Shown here: piece by piece, positions 1 to 11,400 of the stretch
Layout of the letters: each line of letters begins with the position of its first letter
Numbering within the stretch: the stretch's first letter is position 1
Assembly: GCA_019054805.1 (NCBI GenBank)
Contig: JAHQIY010000006.1
Location: 5,766,001 to 5,830,000 of the forward strand
Source: Brachionus manjavacas
Taxonomy: Eukaryota > Rotifera > Eurotatoria > Ploima > Brachionidae
Reading direction: 5' to 3'
DNA length: 64,000 nucleotides
Position numbers and translations under genes: made by a program
The notes under the pieces: model-generated
Databases searched by the model: none
Seen by the model: the letters and a program-made list of their open reading frames with translations, nothing else
Told to the model about the DNA's origin: nothing

Positions 1-2190
1 ACCGAAGAGGAAATTATTTTTTAATTTCTAAGTTTTTCAAAAGTATTGACTGGATTAGAAGTTTTAAGAACTTGAGTGTTAATTAAATGTACGAAGTTTT
101 TCTCAGATTATATCAGTGTGCTTGTAAGATGTAAGTACCGAAACGAATTGCTGGTCAAAATCGTAAAAAACAGCCGCCGTGGATGAATAATGGAATCAAG
201 AAGTTAATTAAAGAAAAGTATTGCTTATGGAAGAAGCTAGTTGGCGGAAAAAGAAGATTGAGGTGTAGTATTTTGGAAAATTTTCGGCGTGTTCGAAATC
301 AAATTAAGCGTAAAATCAAGTCGGCAGTTAGTGACTTTGAGGCACGACTAGCAAAACATGCCAAACAGCCAAAAATGATTTTTAAGTATTTTTATGGAAA
401 GCTAAACGTAAAGCCAGCAATTCACTCAATTAAACGGTCCGATGGTTCAATCACCAGCAATCGTGATGAGCTAGTCAGAATTTTCAATGAGTTTTTTCAT
501 TCGGTTTCAATAACAACGTTGATGAACCACCGAATTTTCTACATAGAAGTGAAAAAGTATGCGAGTTCAACATAAACACGGACATCTCTCCGCTGATTGT
601 TTTGAGACACTTGAAAGGCTTAAATGTATCCAAAAGCACAGGTTTCGATGGTGTTAATCCTTACTTCTTGAAGATGACTGCGGATGCTATATGTGTTCCT
701 TTATCACTATTAATGAAGAGTTCGTTGACAACAGGACAGGTCCCAGAGGTTTGGAAAAGAGCGTATGTGACTCCTTTTTTTAAGAAAGGTGATAGATGCA
801 ATGTTAACAACTACAGACCCGTCTCCATAACTTTAATAGTTTGTCGGATCACGGAAAGAATCATTCGGAAAGTAATAATTGATCATTTGACTCATAATAG
901 ATTGATCAGTATGTTTCAACACGGTTTTATGCCTAAGAGATCTTGTACCACAAATCTCTTGGAGAGTTTTGACTTGATAACAACGGGGCTTTCTAAGGGC
1001 AATAACATCGACATTGTGTATACTGACTTTTCGAAGGCCTTTGATCGAGTAAATCATCATAAACCCCTCCACAAGTTGAAACATTATGGTATCAGTGGTA
1101 ATTTACACAGGTGGATTTAATCATTTTTGATTGGTAGGAAGCAGCGTGTTGTTCTTGGTCATTCAACATCTGAGTGGCAAGAAGTTACGAGTGGAGTTCC
1201 ACAGGGTTCAGTCCTCGGTCCATTACTTTTTGTGATTTTTATTAATGACCTTCCCGAAAGATTCAAGAGCATATGCTCACTTTACGCAGACGATTGTAAG
1301 ATCTATTGCGTCTTCAATAAAACCAATGAAAACTTGATGAAACAGCAGCTTCAATCGGATATTGACGAGCTAGTGAAATGGTGTAGGGAGTGGTCAATTG
1401 GCCTTAATATCGAAAAGTGTGAGATAATGCATATTGGCAAAAACAATCCGAACGAATTTTTTATTTCAAGCAGCAAAGGTGTTCAGAAATTAGCAGTTGC
1501 AACCGAGCAAAGGGATTTGGGCGTAATGGTGACAAGTGATATGAAATGGGGTAAGCAGGTCAGCACGTCGGCTTCAAGAGCGAATAGAATCTTGGGGTTA
1601 GTCTTAATGGCTTGAGTAATCGCAGTGAGAACGTTATTTGTAAGATGTATAAGAGTCTGGTTCGGCCTCATTTAGAGTTTGCTGTTTCGGCATGGAACCC
1701 ATACCTAAAGAAGGACTTTGATGCGCTTGAAAAGGTTCAGAGAAGAGCAACGCGTTCTATCTCAGGTTTATCGAATCTAGAGTATCCAGAACGACTAAGA
1801 AGGCTAAAACTTACAACACTTAAAACAAGAAGAAAGAGAGGTGATTTAATACAAATGTTTAAGTTGCTCAATAATTACGATCAAGTCAACTGGTATAAAC
1901 AACCAGACAAGGTTTTTGGTGTAAATAAAACAAGAGGCAACAACTACAGGTTAAGAAGAGAAATTGTCAAAAACTGTGCACCAAGATTCAACTTTTTCAC
2001 CAACAGAATAGTCAATGATTGGAATCAGCTTGGAAACAAAGTTATAGAATCAAAATCAACAAACATTTTTAAAACTAATTTAGACATACTTTTGAAAGAC
2101 TAAATTATTGCTTATGGTCTGGATATAACCGGACTTAACGCGAAAGCGTAGCAATTATAATTACTACTTCTACTACTAAAACAAATAATG
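1..2190 (+). pseudogene. Broken CR1/Jockey-type LINE (linker, reverse transcriptase, C-terminus)
   Basis: Non-LTR retrotransposon remnant that runs off the left edge of the window. Reading begins in the endonuclease-RT linker (a DWIRSF-like stretch near 49, KKQPPWM near 166). It continues through RT blocks: KSTGFDGV near 640, NNYRPVS near 810, HGFMPKRSCTTNL near 920, YTDFSKAFD near 1018, GVPQGSVLGPLL near 1195 and the catalytic YADD near 1285. The C-terminal KVQRRATR motif is near 1735. Stops near 85 and 133, an in-frame TAA at 1118-1120 and frame changes near 520 and 1600 show that it is dead. After the last stop at 2101-2103 a tail containing imperfect TAC/ACT triplets runs to about 2190, as in other CR1-like tails. 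The endonuclease lies outside the window, if present. Confidence 0.93.
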
Positions 2191-2344
2191 AATTTCAAAT
2201 CAAAATTAAATCAATATACTCTGCTTTTCGCAAATGATCTAGTTACATTCTACATTTATAACAAAAAGGGGAACCTAGAAAATAAGATAAATGAATACAC
2301 CAACGAACTAGAACAATGGCTTATTAATTAGAAAATGAAGAACT

Positions 2345-2815
2345 CTATTGTGTAATAGCTACCTTACTATTTCTTCTTATTAGTCTGAAGCTTCAACTAT
2401 TTAAACATGTGTCACATGTAACAACCTATTTCAATATGTCTTATAAATTTCAATGCATTTTTTAAGCTTATTTATTACATATTACATTTATTATGTTATT
2501 ACAAATAAAGTTGATAAATTAATAAGTTAATAAGTTATTAACTTTATTTTTTTTACTATCCCTATAGTTGGTTGTTTTATTATTTGAAGTTTGTTAATTA
2601 GTTTTAAAACTTAGTGTGAATGCACATGGTTAATTGATGCTTATAGCATGTCAGTTTGAAAAACGAATAAAAAAGAAAACTTTCTTTATTTTCCTGGTAG
2701 GTTTTTAGACAGGTAATAAATTATTAAATCAATAATTCTTTTATTGCGATATTACAATTTTTATTTTTATTTATTTTTTTAATTTATTCTGAAGGAGCTT
2801 TAGCTGGGTACAGAA
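2345..2815 (+). repeat. Interspersed repeat R1, copy 1
   Basis: The left end (ATTGTGTAATAGCTACCTTA, near 2348, then about 70 more similar bases) and the right end (CTGAAGGAGCTTTAGCTGGG, near 2791) both recur in the same order at 57071-57231. The middle here is longer and A/T-rich. The two copies lie in opposite orientations relative to their neighbouring LINEs, so this is probably an independent repeat rather than LINE 3' sequence. No coding capacity is seen. Confidence 0.6.
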
Positions 2816-3036
2816 AACAAAAATATAAATAAATGATTGAACCACAGTTTAACTGCTTAAAACGCACAACATCAGCTCAATTCAGCAGAACTATACCAAT
2901 TTATATTGAATTTACTTGCCAAGCGCCCTTAATATTTTATTCTTAGAATGGTCTTCGCATTTCTTTTTACTCGTTTAAACCGCACTTTATTTTATACGCT
3001 TTCCTATCTAATGTTTTAACCTAATGTTTTGTTCCT

Positions 3037-3069
3037 CACTATCCACTAGGATAGAAAAGGGAAAATTGT
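3037..3069 (+). repeat. SINE 3'-end fragment
   Basis: CTATCCACTAGGATAGAAAA and the bases after it match the 3' end of the SINE at 22795-23078 (read on the minus strand) and the copy at 38473-38590. Only the tail remains. Confidence 0.5.
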
Positions 3070-6000
3070 AATAATTTTGTTTTATCCTGAGCGATTTTTA
3101 TAATTTTTCTAAAAACCTTGAAATTCAAAATCAAAAAAAATTAAATAAACTCAAAAAATAAATTAAAATAGAAGAAGGAAGTTTTGTATTGTTCGTTTTC
3201 CCATTTTTAAAATTTACAATTATATTTAAGAAATTAAAATATAAAAATGAATTTTATTTTTTTACATAATTACCACAAAAGTTTTAAATTTAGATTTAAT
3301 ATTCAAAGAATGAGATTAACAAAAAAATAAAACCTTTTTTAAAATTTTTTTTCTTAATTTTTATTTATCTTAATATTTATCTTTTTGAGTTAAGGTTGGA
3401 CAACCAACAACATCGAATTCTTGATGTCAATATTAAGTGTAAATATGTAAGTAAAAGGAAAAAAACTGTGTCATTTATTATATTTATTTAAAAATTTGAA
3501 AATAAATAATGATTTAATTTATTTTTTTTACTAATTTTTCATTAATTCAGTTTAATTCATAAAAATTTAATACCATTTGCGTGAACTCACTTTTCTGGCT
3601 AAATAAAATTAATTCAAAATTTTAGTTTTTTTTATTTTTATTAAAAATCAAAATCTTAATTTTACAAAAAAATTTCAATCGAAAACAAAAAAAATCATTT
3701 GCAATTCAAAAACTATTATTCTTTTAATCAAAATGAGCAGAGAATTCAAATCTAAACGATTCGATTTTTTGTCATGCATTTTTGATCAAAATATATTCAT
3801 TTAAAAATAATTTTCAAATTTTTGTCTTTTTTTAAGACAATAAATTTTTGTTAAAACAATTTGTTTGCGATTCTCAACTATTTAAATTGTATATTGATTC
3901 TGCGCTTCATACTCTAACTCATCGATGACAATTAAAGACCTATTAAAAAGTGTACAATTTAAACAAAGATTTTTATTTAGGAACAATATTTTGATTTTAG
4001 AAAATATTTATAAACAAATTGTTCAATATATAAATAAAAATAGATTTGATCTTTGCTTATCTAGAGCTTAGTAATGAAGAGAGGGAAATTTTTAACAACC
4101 CTAGCATAAGCTGACATAAAAAGACCTTAAAACTCTTAAAATAAAATTTTAACTAGATCAATTGTAAGTTTTAAATTTTAAAAATTAATTTTTTTTTTCA
4201 AAGAATTAAATAAAAAACTGAAAGGTTTCAATTTTCGGGCTTTTTTTTCAGAAATTATGTAAAAAATAAATTAAAAATTTCATTTTTTAGTTATCAAACA
4301 AAAAATTTGTTTCGAATTGTAATGAAGAAAAAAATAACTTATGCATTTTGTTTTATTTTGAAAAATGCTTATTTTTTTGCTTTCCGAACAGTCTGAATTT
4401 GAGATTTATTTTTTAATTAAAATAATTTTCAAGCCCCAAGCCTTGGCCAATTCAAGTCATTTTCAAATTGACTTTAATTTTTCTTTTTCAAGTAATTTTC
4501 CAATAAATTTTTAAAAATAATTAAATTTAATTTTTTTTCAATTTTTGGAAAAGAAAAGTTACGTGAGGTGCTCATGCAGCGTTAGGAAATATTCAGGCTG
4601 TTTATTTTTTTCTAGAAAAAAATGAGCTCAGTTATTTTTTTAAATATATCGAATGTTTAGTACTTTTGCTAATTTAGTCACCAAACATATTAACCACTAT
4701 AATTAGGATTACATAATCTAAATGTTATGTAAGAAAAAATTCTAAATTCATAGTAGATATTGGTTTGAGGATCACTTGATCGAGCAAAAATTTTTTCTTC
4801 TGAAGGAATCAATTCTAATTCAAATATCTAAATGTATAATTTTGTGTAAGTGAAATTATTTGCCTACATTCAATCAATTACGTAATTGTTGCCTCTTTTG
4901 TAGAAATATTAAACTCAAATAAACATTTAAGATAATGAATATTTTTTTTATATTCGAGCTGAATATTGGCTAAAGTTACGTAATAGCAGTGTTATTACGC
5001 ATACAATGTAGAAAAAAGAGTTTTGTTGCCAAGACTATATAGTTCTTTGTTGATGAAACATTTTGTTTCTATTCTCTCTCTCTCTTTTACAATTACATTA
5101 AATAATGGGTTCAGGATATGCAGCGAGCAAATGGTGTAACAACTAGGATCCAAATAAAAAGAGTATATAATTGTGTGTATGTGTGTGCATGGTTGTGTGT
5201 TTATAATATTTGAAATATTTGAAATTTTATTGCAAAAATTGATACAAAACCCTTGGAAAAAGTGAGAAGAAGAAAGCAAATTCTTTTTTTTGTTGTTTTT
5301 TTTTCTTGCCAGAGAGTAGCCAAGCCATCATGAATCGTTTAATTTAAGCATGTTTAAGTGCGCATTGGCTTTTTTACACCGAGTAGCAGCACACCCATCG
5401 GTTCAAATAGGCCTTCGGGTCTTCTCGTTTGCAGTTATTGATTTTCTTTCAAGAACTAAAGAGTATAATTTAAATTATAATAATAAATTTACAAAATTTA
5501 AATTTTTTTATTTATATTTAAAAGAGTAGAAAAAAATTACGTAACATTAAATATGCAAGCAAATAATATCAAGTTTGCTATTATCTCAAGGGTTAATATT
5601 GTAAATTATTTCGAAAATAACTGCGCAATATTATGAATTTGGCTAGAACGGACTAGAATTCAAGGCCGTGAGTGCTCGCAAAATCGCTCTATTCATTAGC
5701 ATATTGTGTTGTGTAATCTCGTTGCATTAAAAGAATTTTGTGTGCTCAAGAAAATATTATTTTGTTAAGCCCTCGTTGTAGTAGAAAAACAAATGCCAAT
5801 TGAAAATGTACTACAACTTTTAGTTGCTATCAATTTAAGCCTTAGGGTAACATTACATAATGTTTCCACAGAGCAATGTTAAAGAAGCTGGCGCAACTTT
5901 TTTCCTTTTTTCCATTTCAAATCTTTAATACAATCCTTAGGATTATTTTGCTTCATGAATTATTGCTATTACGCAATAATCGATTTTTGCATTTCAATCG

Positions 6001-6905
6001 ATAATTTAGAGAGGAACATGAATTGCAATGACGCAAATTAAGACCTTTTAGAGAGTAAAAAATGAATAATTTTATTTGAGTGTATTTGTGAGTGACAAAG
6101 TGAATAGAATGGTGGGGATCACGTTTTCATTGCGGTCCGATCACGACTATTATGTAATCACACTATTTTCGAATTAAATTTTAATTTAGATCAGGCGACT
6201 TTGAATCCGTCTTCCTGTTCAAAGTGGATGGGATTTTTAAAACAATTCTAAGGTTTTCTTTATTATCGTTATTTAAAAAAAACTAAAAAGATTTATTAAT
6301 TTGACAAATCTGTTCAAAAGATGTGAGGATTAAAAAAAATTTTAAAGTGTTAATTTAAAAAAAAAGATCGAGCTTTTTTTTTGGCAAAGGAGCTCAAAAT
6401 TAAAAAATAAAAATATATTTATCATTGTGAAATCATTTTTTTAAATCAGCTCAAACAAAGTTTAGTACCAGGACATTGAGAAACCTTTGAGCCAAAGACA
6501 CCTCTCAGTGTAAACAATTGTCTAATTTAGAAAAAATGAATAAGCGTTCCTGGTTTTGATCCAGCAACGTAAATTGAGCATATAAATACTGGCAAAAATT
6601 GCGGACTAGTATCTAAAATAGAAGAAGAATTGACAGCAAAAAAAGTTGGACAATACTTATCTATTTAAAAGTTTAAAGCGTCTTTTAGAATTTTTACATA
6701 AGTTATTTTTGAATTAAATGGTTTTCATTATATACTGAGTCGTGGATAATTTTTTTATTTTTTTTTTATTTTTTTTATTTGTCGATGAGGCTTAGATCTG
6801 ATAAATTGTCATACCCTAAGACAACTATGTACAAAAATGTAATAATAAAAAAAAGAGAGAAAAAAGTTCGTAAGTATGTTTCAGTGTAAGAAAGAGGCGT
6901 TGTGG
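3070..6905. other. A/T-rich intergenic region without a recognised gene
   Basis: Mostly A/T homopolymer-rich sequence. Visible features are a short CT run near 5073-5087 and an imperfect GT-rich microsatellite at about 5168-5200. A minus-strand open frame over 4995-5279 runs across these simple repeats and is not credible as a gene. Regulatory sequence or non-coding first exons of the lin-41-like gene could lie here, but nothing specific identifies them. Confidence 0.6.
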
Positions 6906-6909
6906 AGCA

Positions 6910-6994
6910 AGCTTAGCATCACTTGAATTTGTACCGCTTATGTGATGTCTTGTGAAATGCTCATCACAGAGGTGATAGCGGTACAATCTAAGCT
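6910..6994. other. Long imperfect hairpin, possible structured RNA
   Basis: Three nested stems can be drawn. AGCTTAG (6910-6916) pairs with CTAAGCT (6988-6994). TTGTACCGCT (6929-6938) pairs with AGCGGTACAA (6977-6986). GTGATG (6942-6947) pairs with CATCAC (6962-6967). A second CATCAC at 6917-6922 could compete for GTGATG or for GGTGAT at 6971-6976. It lies just upstream of the tRNA-like SINE head. No family is recognised and transcription is not shown. Confidence 0.4.
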
Positions 6995-7018
6995 ATTCTA
7001 GAAGCGTAAGCTAAAAGC

Positions 7019-7175
7019 CCATATAGCCGAATGGTTTGCGTGTTAGTCTTGCAAACAGATGATCCAGGGTTCAGAACCCGCTGAGGGTGAAAAAAGATCA
7101 TAAAATAAGATCTCTAGTTTTTATTTCAATTTTTTTTTAATTTTTTTTCTGAAGGATCTTGGGCTCGAGCAGAAA
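7019..7175 (+). repeat. tRNA-derived SINE fragment
   Basis: The stretch GGTTTGCGTGTTAGTC (about 7034-7049) and the following bases to the B-box-like GGGTTCAGAACCC (near 7068) align with the head of the minus-strand SINE at 22795-23078. Acceptor and D-arm pairing are poor, so it is not a functional tRNA. It ends in A/T-rich sequence, then CTGAAGGATCTTGGGCTCGA near 7150, which resembles the right end of repeat R1, and a T run. Confidence 0.6.
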
Positions 7176-8130
7176 TTTTTTTTTTTTTTTTTTTTTAAAA
7201 AAAAACGTTCAGTATTTGATTTAATGAATCGAGTATGAGTGTTTGTCTCGTGTTGGATTAGCTGAACGAAGCACAAGAAGCAAAAAGAAAAGGATGGTTA
7301 AAGATTTTTTTACTCAGTTGTTAAACACAATTTTTTCTTAAAAAAACATGATTTTTTGGTTGCTATATTAAATTGGACTGTTAGCTAACAACTATTTGTT
7401 TCTTAATTTAAAAGTAGTTTTGTCGAAAAATTTTACTATTCAACTCGAGTCCTACTAATCAGTGACAAGCAAAAAGAAATTGCTTTATATTACGTAATAG
7501 CTTTTTGATCACATTATGCTTGAATTTAACACAAATTAAGGCTTCGATACAAACTGTTCTCATTCGTCATCTAAACTATTATGTTTCGACGTTAAGTCGA
7601 ATATTTTATTTAATCGTGGTGAGAGAAGAATTTCTATTTTTAAATTCGCAATTCCTAGTCTTACTCTGCCATGTTACGATTGCTAAATGAGCATTTGTTC
7701 AAATGAAATTAATTTACGTTTTTTCAAATCTAGTCTCATCAAATCACTACACAATGGCGTTCAATTATTTTAAATTGAAATGCTCCTCTACCAAATCGTT
7801 CAAGTTATATTAAGTTTTATTTTAATGTTTTTTTTTTTTTTTTTTTTAAATTTTATCATTTACACACACTGATAAGACTCGGATTACTATTTTGAATTAG
7901 TGAAATAAAATTCAAACTACGCAGTAATAGAGCGAGAACGTTTGCTAGTTGGGCACTTATATCACCACACCTATTTTTCATGTAATTACTCATGTTGCAA
8001 TTTTTTTTACGTGTACATTATTTTATATTTTAAAGCATCTTAAATAATAATTTAAGATCCGACAGGCAAATTGTTCAAGACTAGGCTTACTGAATTTGAA
8101 ATGGTGATTCAGAATTGATCGTAAAAAAAA
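7176..8130. other. A/T-rich region upstream of the lin-41-like gene
   Basis: Contains long T runs near 7177-7196 and 7825-7848 and no recognised gene. A 61-codon plus-strand frame at 7505-7690 has no motif and background composition. It may include promoter or 5' untranslated sequence of the downstream gene; no core promoter element stands out. Confidence 0.5.
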
Positions 8131-8195
8131 TTATTTTAGTTATGTCACATCTTTTTTAGTTATATCACATTAAATGTGACATAACTAAAAAAATT
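8121..8195. repeat. AGTTATGTCACAT repeat and hairpin
   Basis: TTAGTTATGTCACAT (ending near 8150) is repeated almost at once as TTAGTTATATCACAT (to 8170) and then occurs inverted as ATGTGACATAACTAA (from 8174). The second and third units form a hairpin with a stem of about 19 bp and a loop of about 3 bases, some 300 bp upstream of the lin-41-like start codon. Confidence 0.65.
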
Positions 8196-8497
8196 AAAAA
8201 ATAATTCATTTTTTTTTGTTTTAAATAAAATTTAATTATGTCACCATTTGGCACCTAAAAAAATAATATCAGTAATTTTTCTCATTTATTCTTTGATTTT
8301 TAGATAAAATTTCAATTTATTTAGCATTAGCAATTTAGAAACGGCAGAATTTACTTAAAAACAAAAGAAAAAATGATCAATTAATGTTGTACTCAAATAC
8401 ACCTAATAAATTGAACAAATTAAAAAAAAAGTTATAACAAAAATACAAGCAGAGTAACTTAAGCATCAAATCGTTGGTTTTTTGCTAAACAAAAATA

Positions 8498-11400
8498 ATG
8501 GCTATGATCGAAAATGAATCAATTGAAGATAGTAGCACTTGTCCACAAAGCAACGCAAAGACCAGCTCTGACACAAGCCAAACAACCGAAAGCGCTGACC
8601 ACCAGACCAAGCCGGGTCCGGATCTGACCCTGTTGTCCAACGCTGAGCCATCGTTGATCAACAACTGCTTTTTCGCCTCGTTCGAAACGGACTTCAGCGC
8701 CAAACAGTCGAACAAATTCTCCGATCTTATCGAAAACCAGCACTTTAACTCGAATCTGCTCGATCTGAGCTTGTTCAATCGATTAGCTCTGGAGGCTAAT
8801 CAAAATTCGACACTCGCCGATTTCAATCAATTAGCTGAGCCTGTGTGCTCGTACTGTGCACGCAGCGGCGACACAAAGCTTCTAAACTTGGACTGTAACA
8901 TGCACAAAATTTGCCACCACTGCCACAGCATCAACAGTGCGTCGTCCAGCCGCAAAAACTCCGAGCCTGGCACCAAACTAAAAGTGGACTTTTCGGCCAA
9001 TGCAACAAACAGCGAGGCCAGCGGCAGCATCGAATCGTCGTCAGTGTCGTCAAGCGACGACAACTTCGAGCTTCGATTCGAACAATTGATTGGCATCAAG
9101 TGCAAATTGTGCTCCATGATGGAGCACGATTTGAACATGAGCAAAATGTTGTCTTCGTCTGTGTCGTCATCGCCGTCAAACTCGTGCCAATTGAACCGCA
9201 TGCTGAGCGCCAAGTCAAACACAATCACGGACGAAAGCCTGTTCGACGAGAATTTGGCCAATTTGGCCGCGAATCAAAGCCAAAACGAGCACATTTTCGA
9301 TCTTTTTTCCAACTCGAACTCTGTCATTGATGTCCTCAAGCATCTGAGCATGGACCAGGATGATTTTAATTTCTCATCACTAAATCAACTGACACCGGTA
9401 AACAGTTTTCAATGCATAACTCAAAATTATTCAAAGCCTACTGCTACTGCTGCTCACAAAGCCAACAGTCCCAAGCACAATTTTCCCTCTCTAGTGTCCA
9501 ATTTCAGCAATTTAGAATTGATGAATGCGCCGCTCAATCTGCCATCTTACCTCAACAACTCTTCGTCATCGTCCTCCTCATCCACATCGTCGGCATCATC
9601 CACCTCATCACAAACACTGGCTAACCAAAATTTCCACAACAACAACAACAGCAGCCTGGTGGACAGCTGGTCGCTTAACCGGAAGAATTGTCAGTCGTGC
9701 CACGAAAAGCCCGAGTCTATTTGCTTTTGTCTGGACTGCAAGGAAAGGCTGTGCCGCAATTGCTATTTGGCGCATCAGAGAGTTCGGCTGACCAAAGAGC
9801 ACAGAATTCAATTCTTGGAGTTGAATAATAATATGGACAATTTTCTGCTCTCGAACCACTTGTTGTCTCACAGTTCAGTTGACAGTCCAAAAGGTCTGTT
9901 GGAAAAAAATCTAAGCTCGCATAATTTGAACTGCTTTTCTTCTGCCACCACGCCGCCTTCATCAATTAACAGAATTTCGCTTATGTCCAATTCTCCTGAC
10001 CTACCACTCAGTCAAAATGTAAGCATTGTTTTTTATTTTTGTTTTTTTTTGGTTTTTTTTTGGGTTTTTTTTCCTGGTCACAATTCTATGCCAAAGTTTG
10101 ATTTTTTCATTCTTTGCCACAAAAAAAAATATGTCACTCACAGAGAAAGTTTTATTAATTATTAAAAAAAAATTATTTTTTTTAAGTGAAATTTACTACT
10201 TTAAATTGACAAGTTATTTTTCTGTAAGCTCAAAAATAAGTTCGGTGAATTAAAGTCTGCTAGTGATATGCCAAATCTCTGCAAAATGCACAACGTTAGA
10301 ATATTCTTAAATTAAATTTCTGCTATATTTGCAGAGGGCATAGGATTAACTTTATTAGATAAAAAGATGAAATTTACTAGATACTATTTTAAAAGATAAA
10401 AAAGTAGAAATCAACTAGATTTTTTTATTAACTAGTAGAAAACAAGACAAAACACTATATAAAAATATTTTTTATTAGATAAAGAAATTATTTGATAGAC
10501 AAGAAAATGAAAAAAAACTTTATAAAATAAATCAGTTCTTATTTTTTTCTTCTTTTATTGAGCGACTCAAGAACATTTTCAGCATCAATTTGAATAATCT
10601 TTTAGGGCATCCATTTAGGCAGGAATAAAATCTTTTTTCGTCCTCTTGAGTTTTTCGTGTATCTCTTCTTGTCCATTTTACAAATCTAGTTGAGTGATGT
10701 ATTCGTTTGCTTCCTTTAATTGCAGGTCTTAAAACATTAATTGATAGTCTCTATTTTTTCGGCGACTATTGTTGGCGTTCTGCTGAACGATTGCTGTTTT
10801 ATTGAATCCAGAAGAAGGTATAGGTCGAGTTTGTCGTGGCGCCACTTCGTATGTTTCGGTATCAGTGTCTTCACTGCTAGGTTCGGTGTTCTCGGAACTA
10901 CTCGTATTCGAAGAGTCGTGTCTGGATACATTAATATTATGTGATTTGCAGAGTTTAACAGGCCCTGATATTTGTAGCAACAATTTATGTTGCACCATTT
11001 CTGCATTCACATAAATAATTTTTAACTTTTAGAAAAAAAAATTAATTCAATATTTTACAAATTTATTCTGATCTTTTGTACTGAATTTTACACAAGTGAT
11101 TTTTTTAAAATTTGATTTAAAAACTTTTTAATTCATTGTTTGAACTCAAATTGCCCAAAACTACTCATTTAACACTTGAACTTCCTGTTTGTCCTTTAAA
11201 ACCCAGTTATTAAATTCACCATTTCTACAGAACCTCCTGAGATTTTACATTAAACAATATTTTTCTTTTTAATCAATTTATTTTTGTTCCGAAAAAAATT
11301 AATTTTTTGGTGTTTTAATGAGCGTGCTTTTGTTTGTGGATACAATAGGGTTTTAATTGTGTGGGACCTAAAGATAAGTATATAAATTTTATTTTGTTTG

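Noticed and set aside
4995-5279. 94-codon minus-strand frame
   Set aside because: It runs through GT and CT simple repeats and has no motif or coding-like composition.
7019-7095. Functional tRNA gene
   Set aside because: A B-box-like motif is present but acceptor, D and anticodon stems do not pair well, and a second degenerate copy has a SINE body attached.
8519-9965. Overlapping open frames on both strands inside lin-41 exon 1
   Set aside because: They lie in other frames of a long, clearly coding, G+C-rich exon and lack motifs; shadows of the real frame.
10019-10253. Extension of the first lin-41 exon by read-through
   Set aside because: It translates to Phe/Lys-rich low-complexity sequence right after a good GTAAGC donor; the spliced join to exon 2 keeps frame and domain order.
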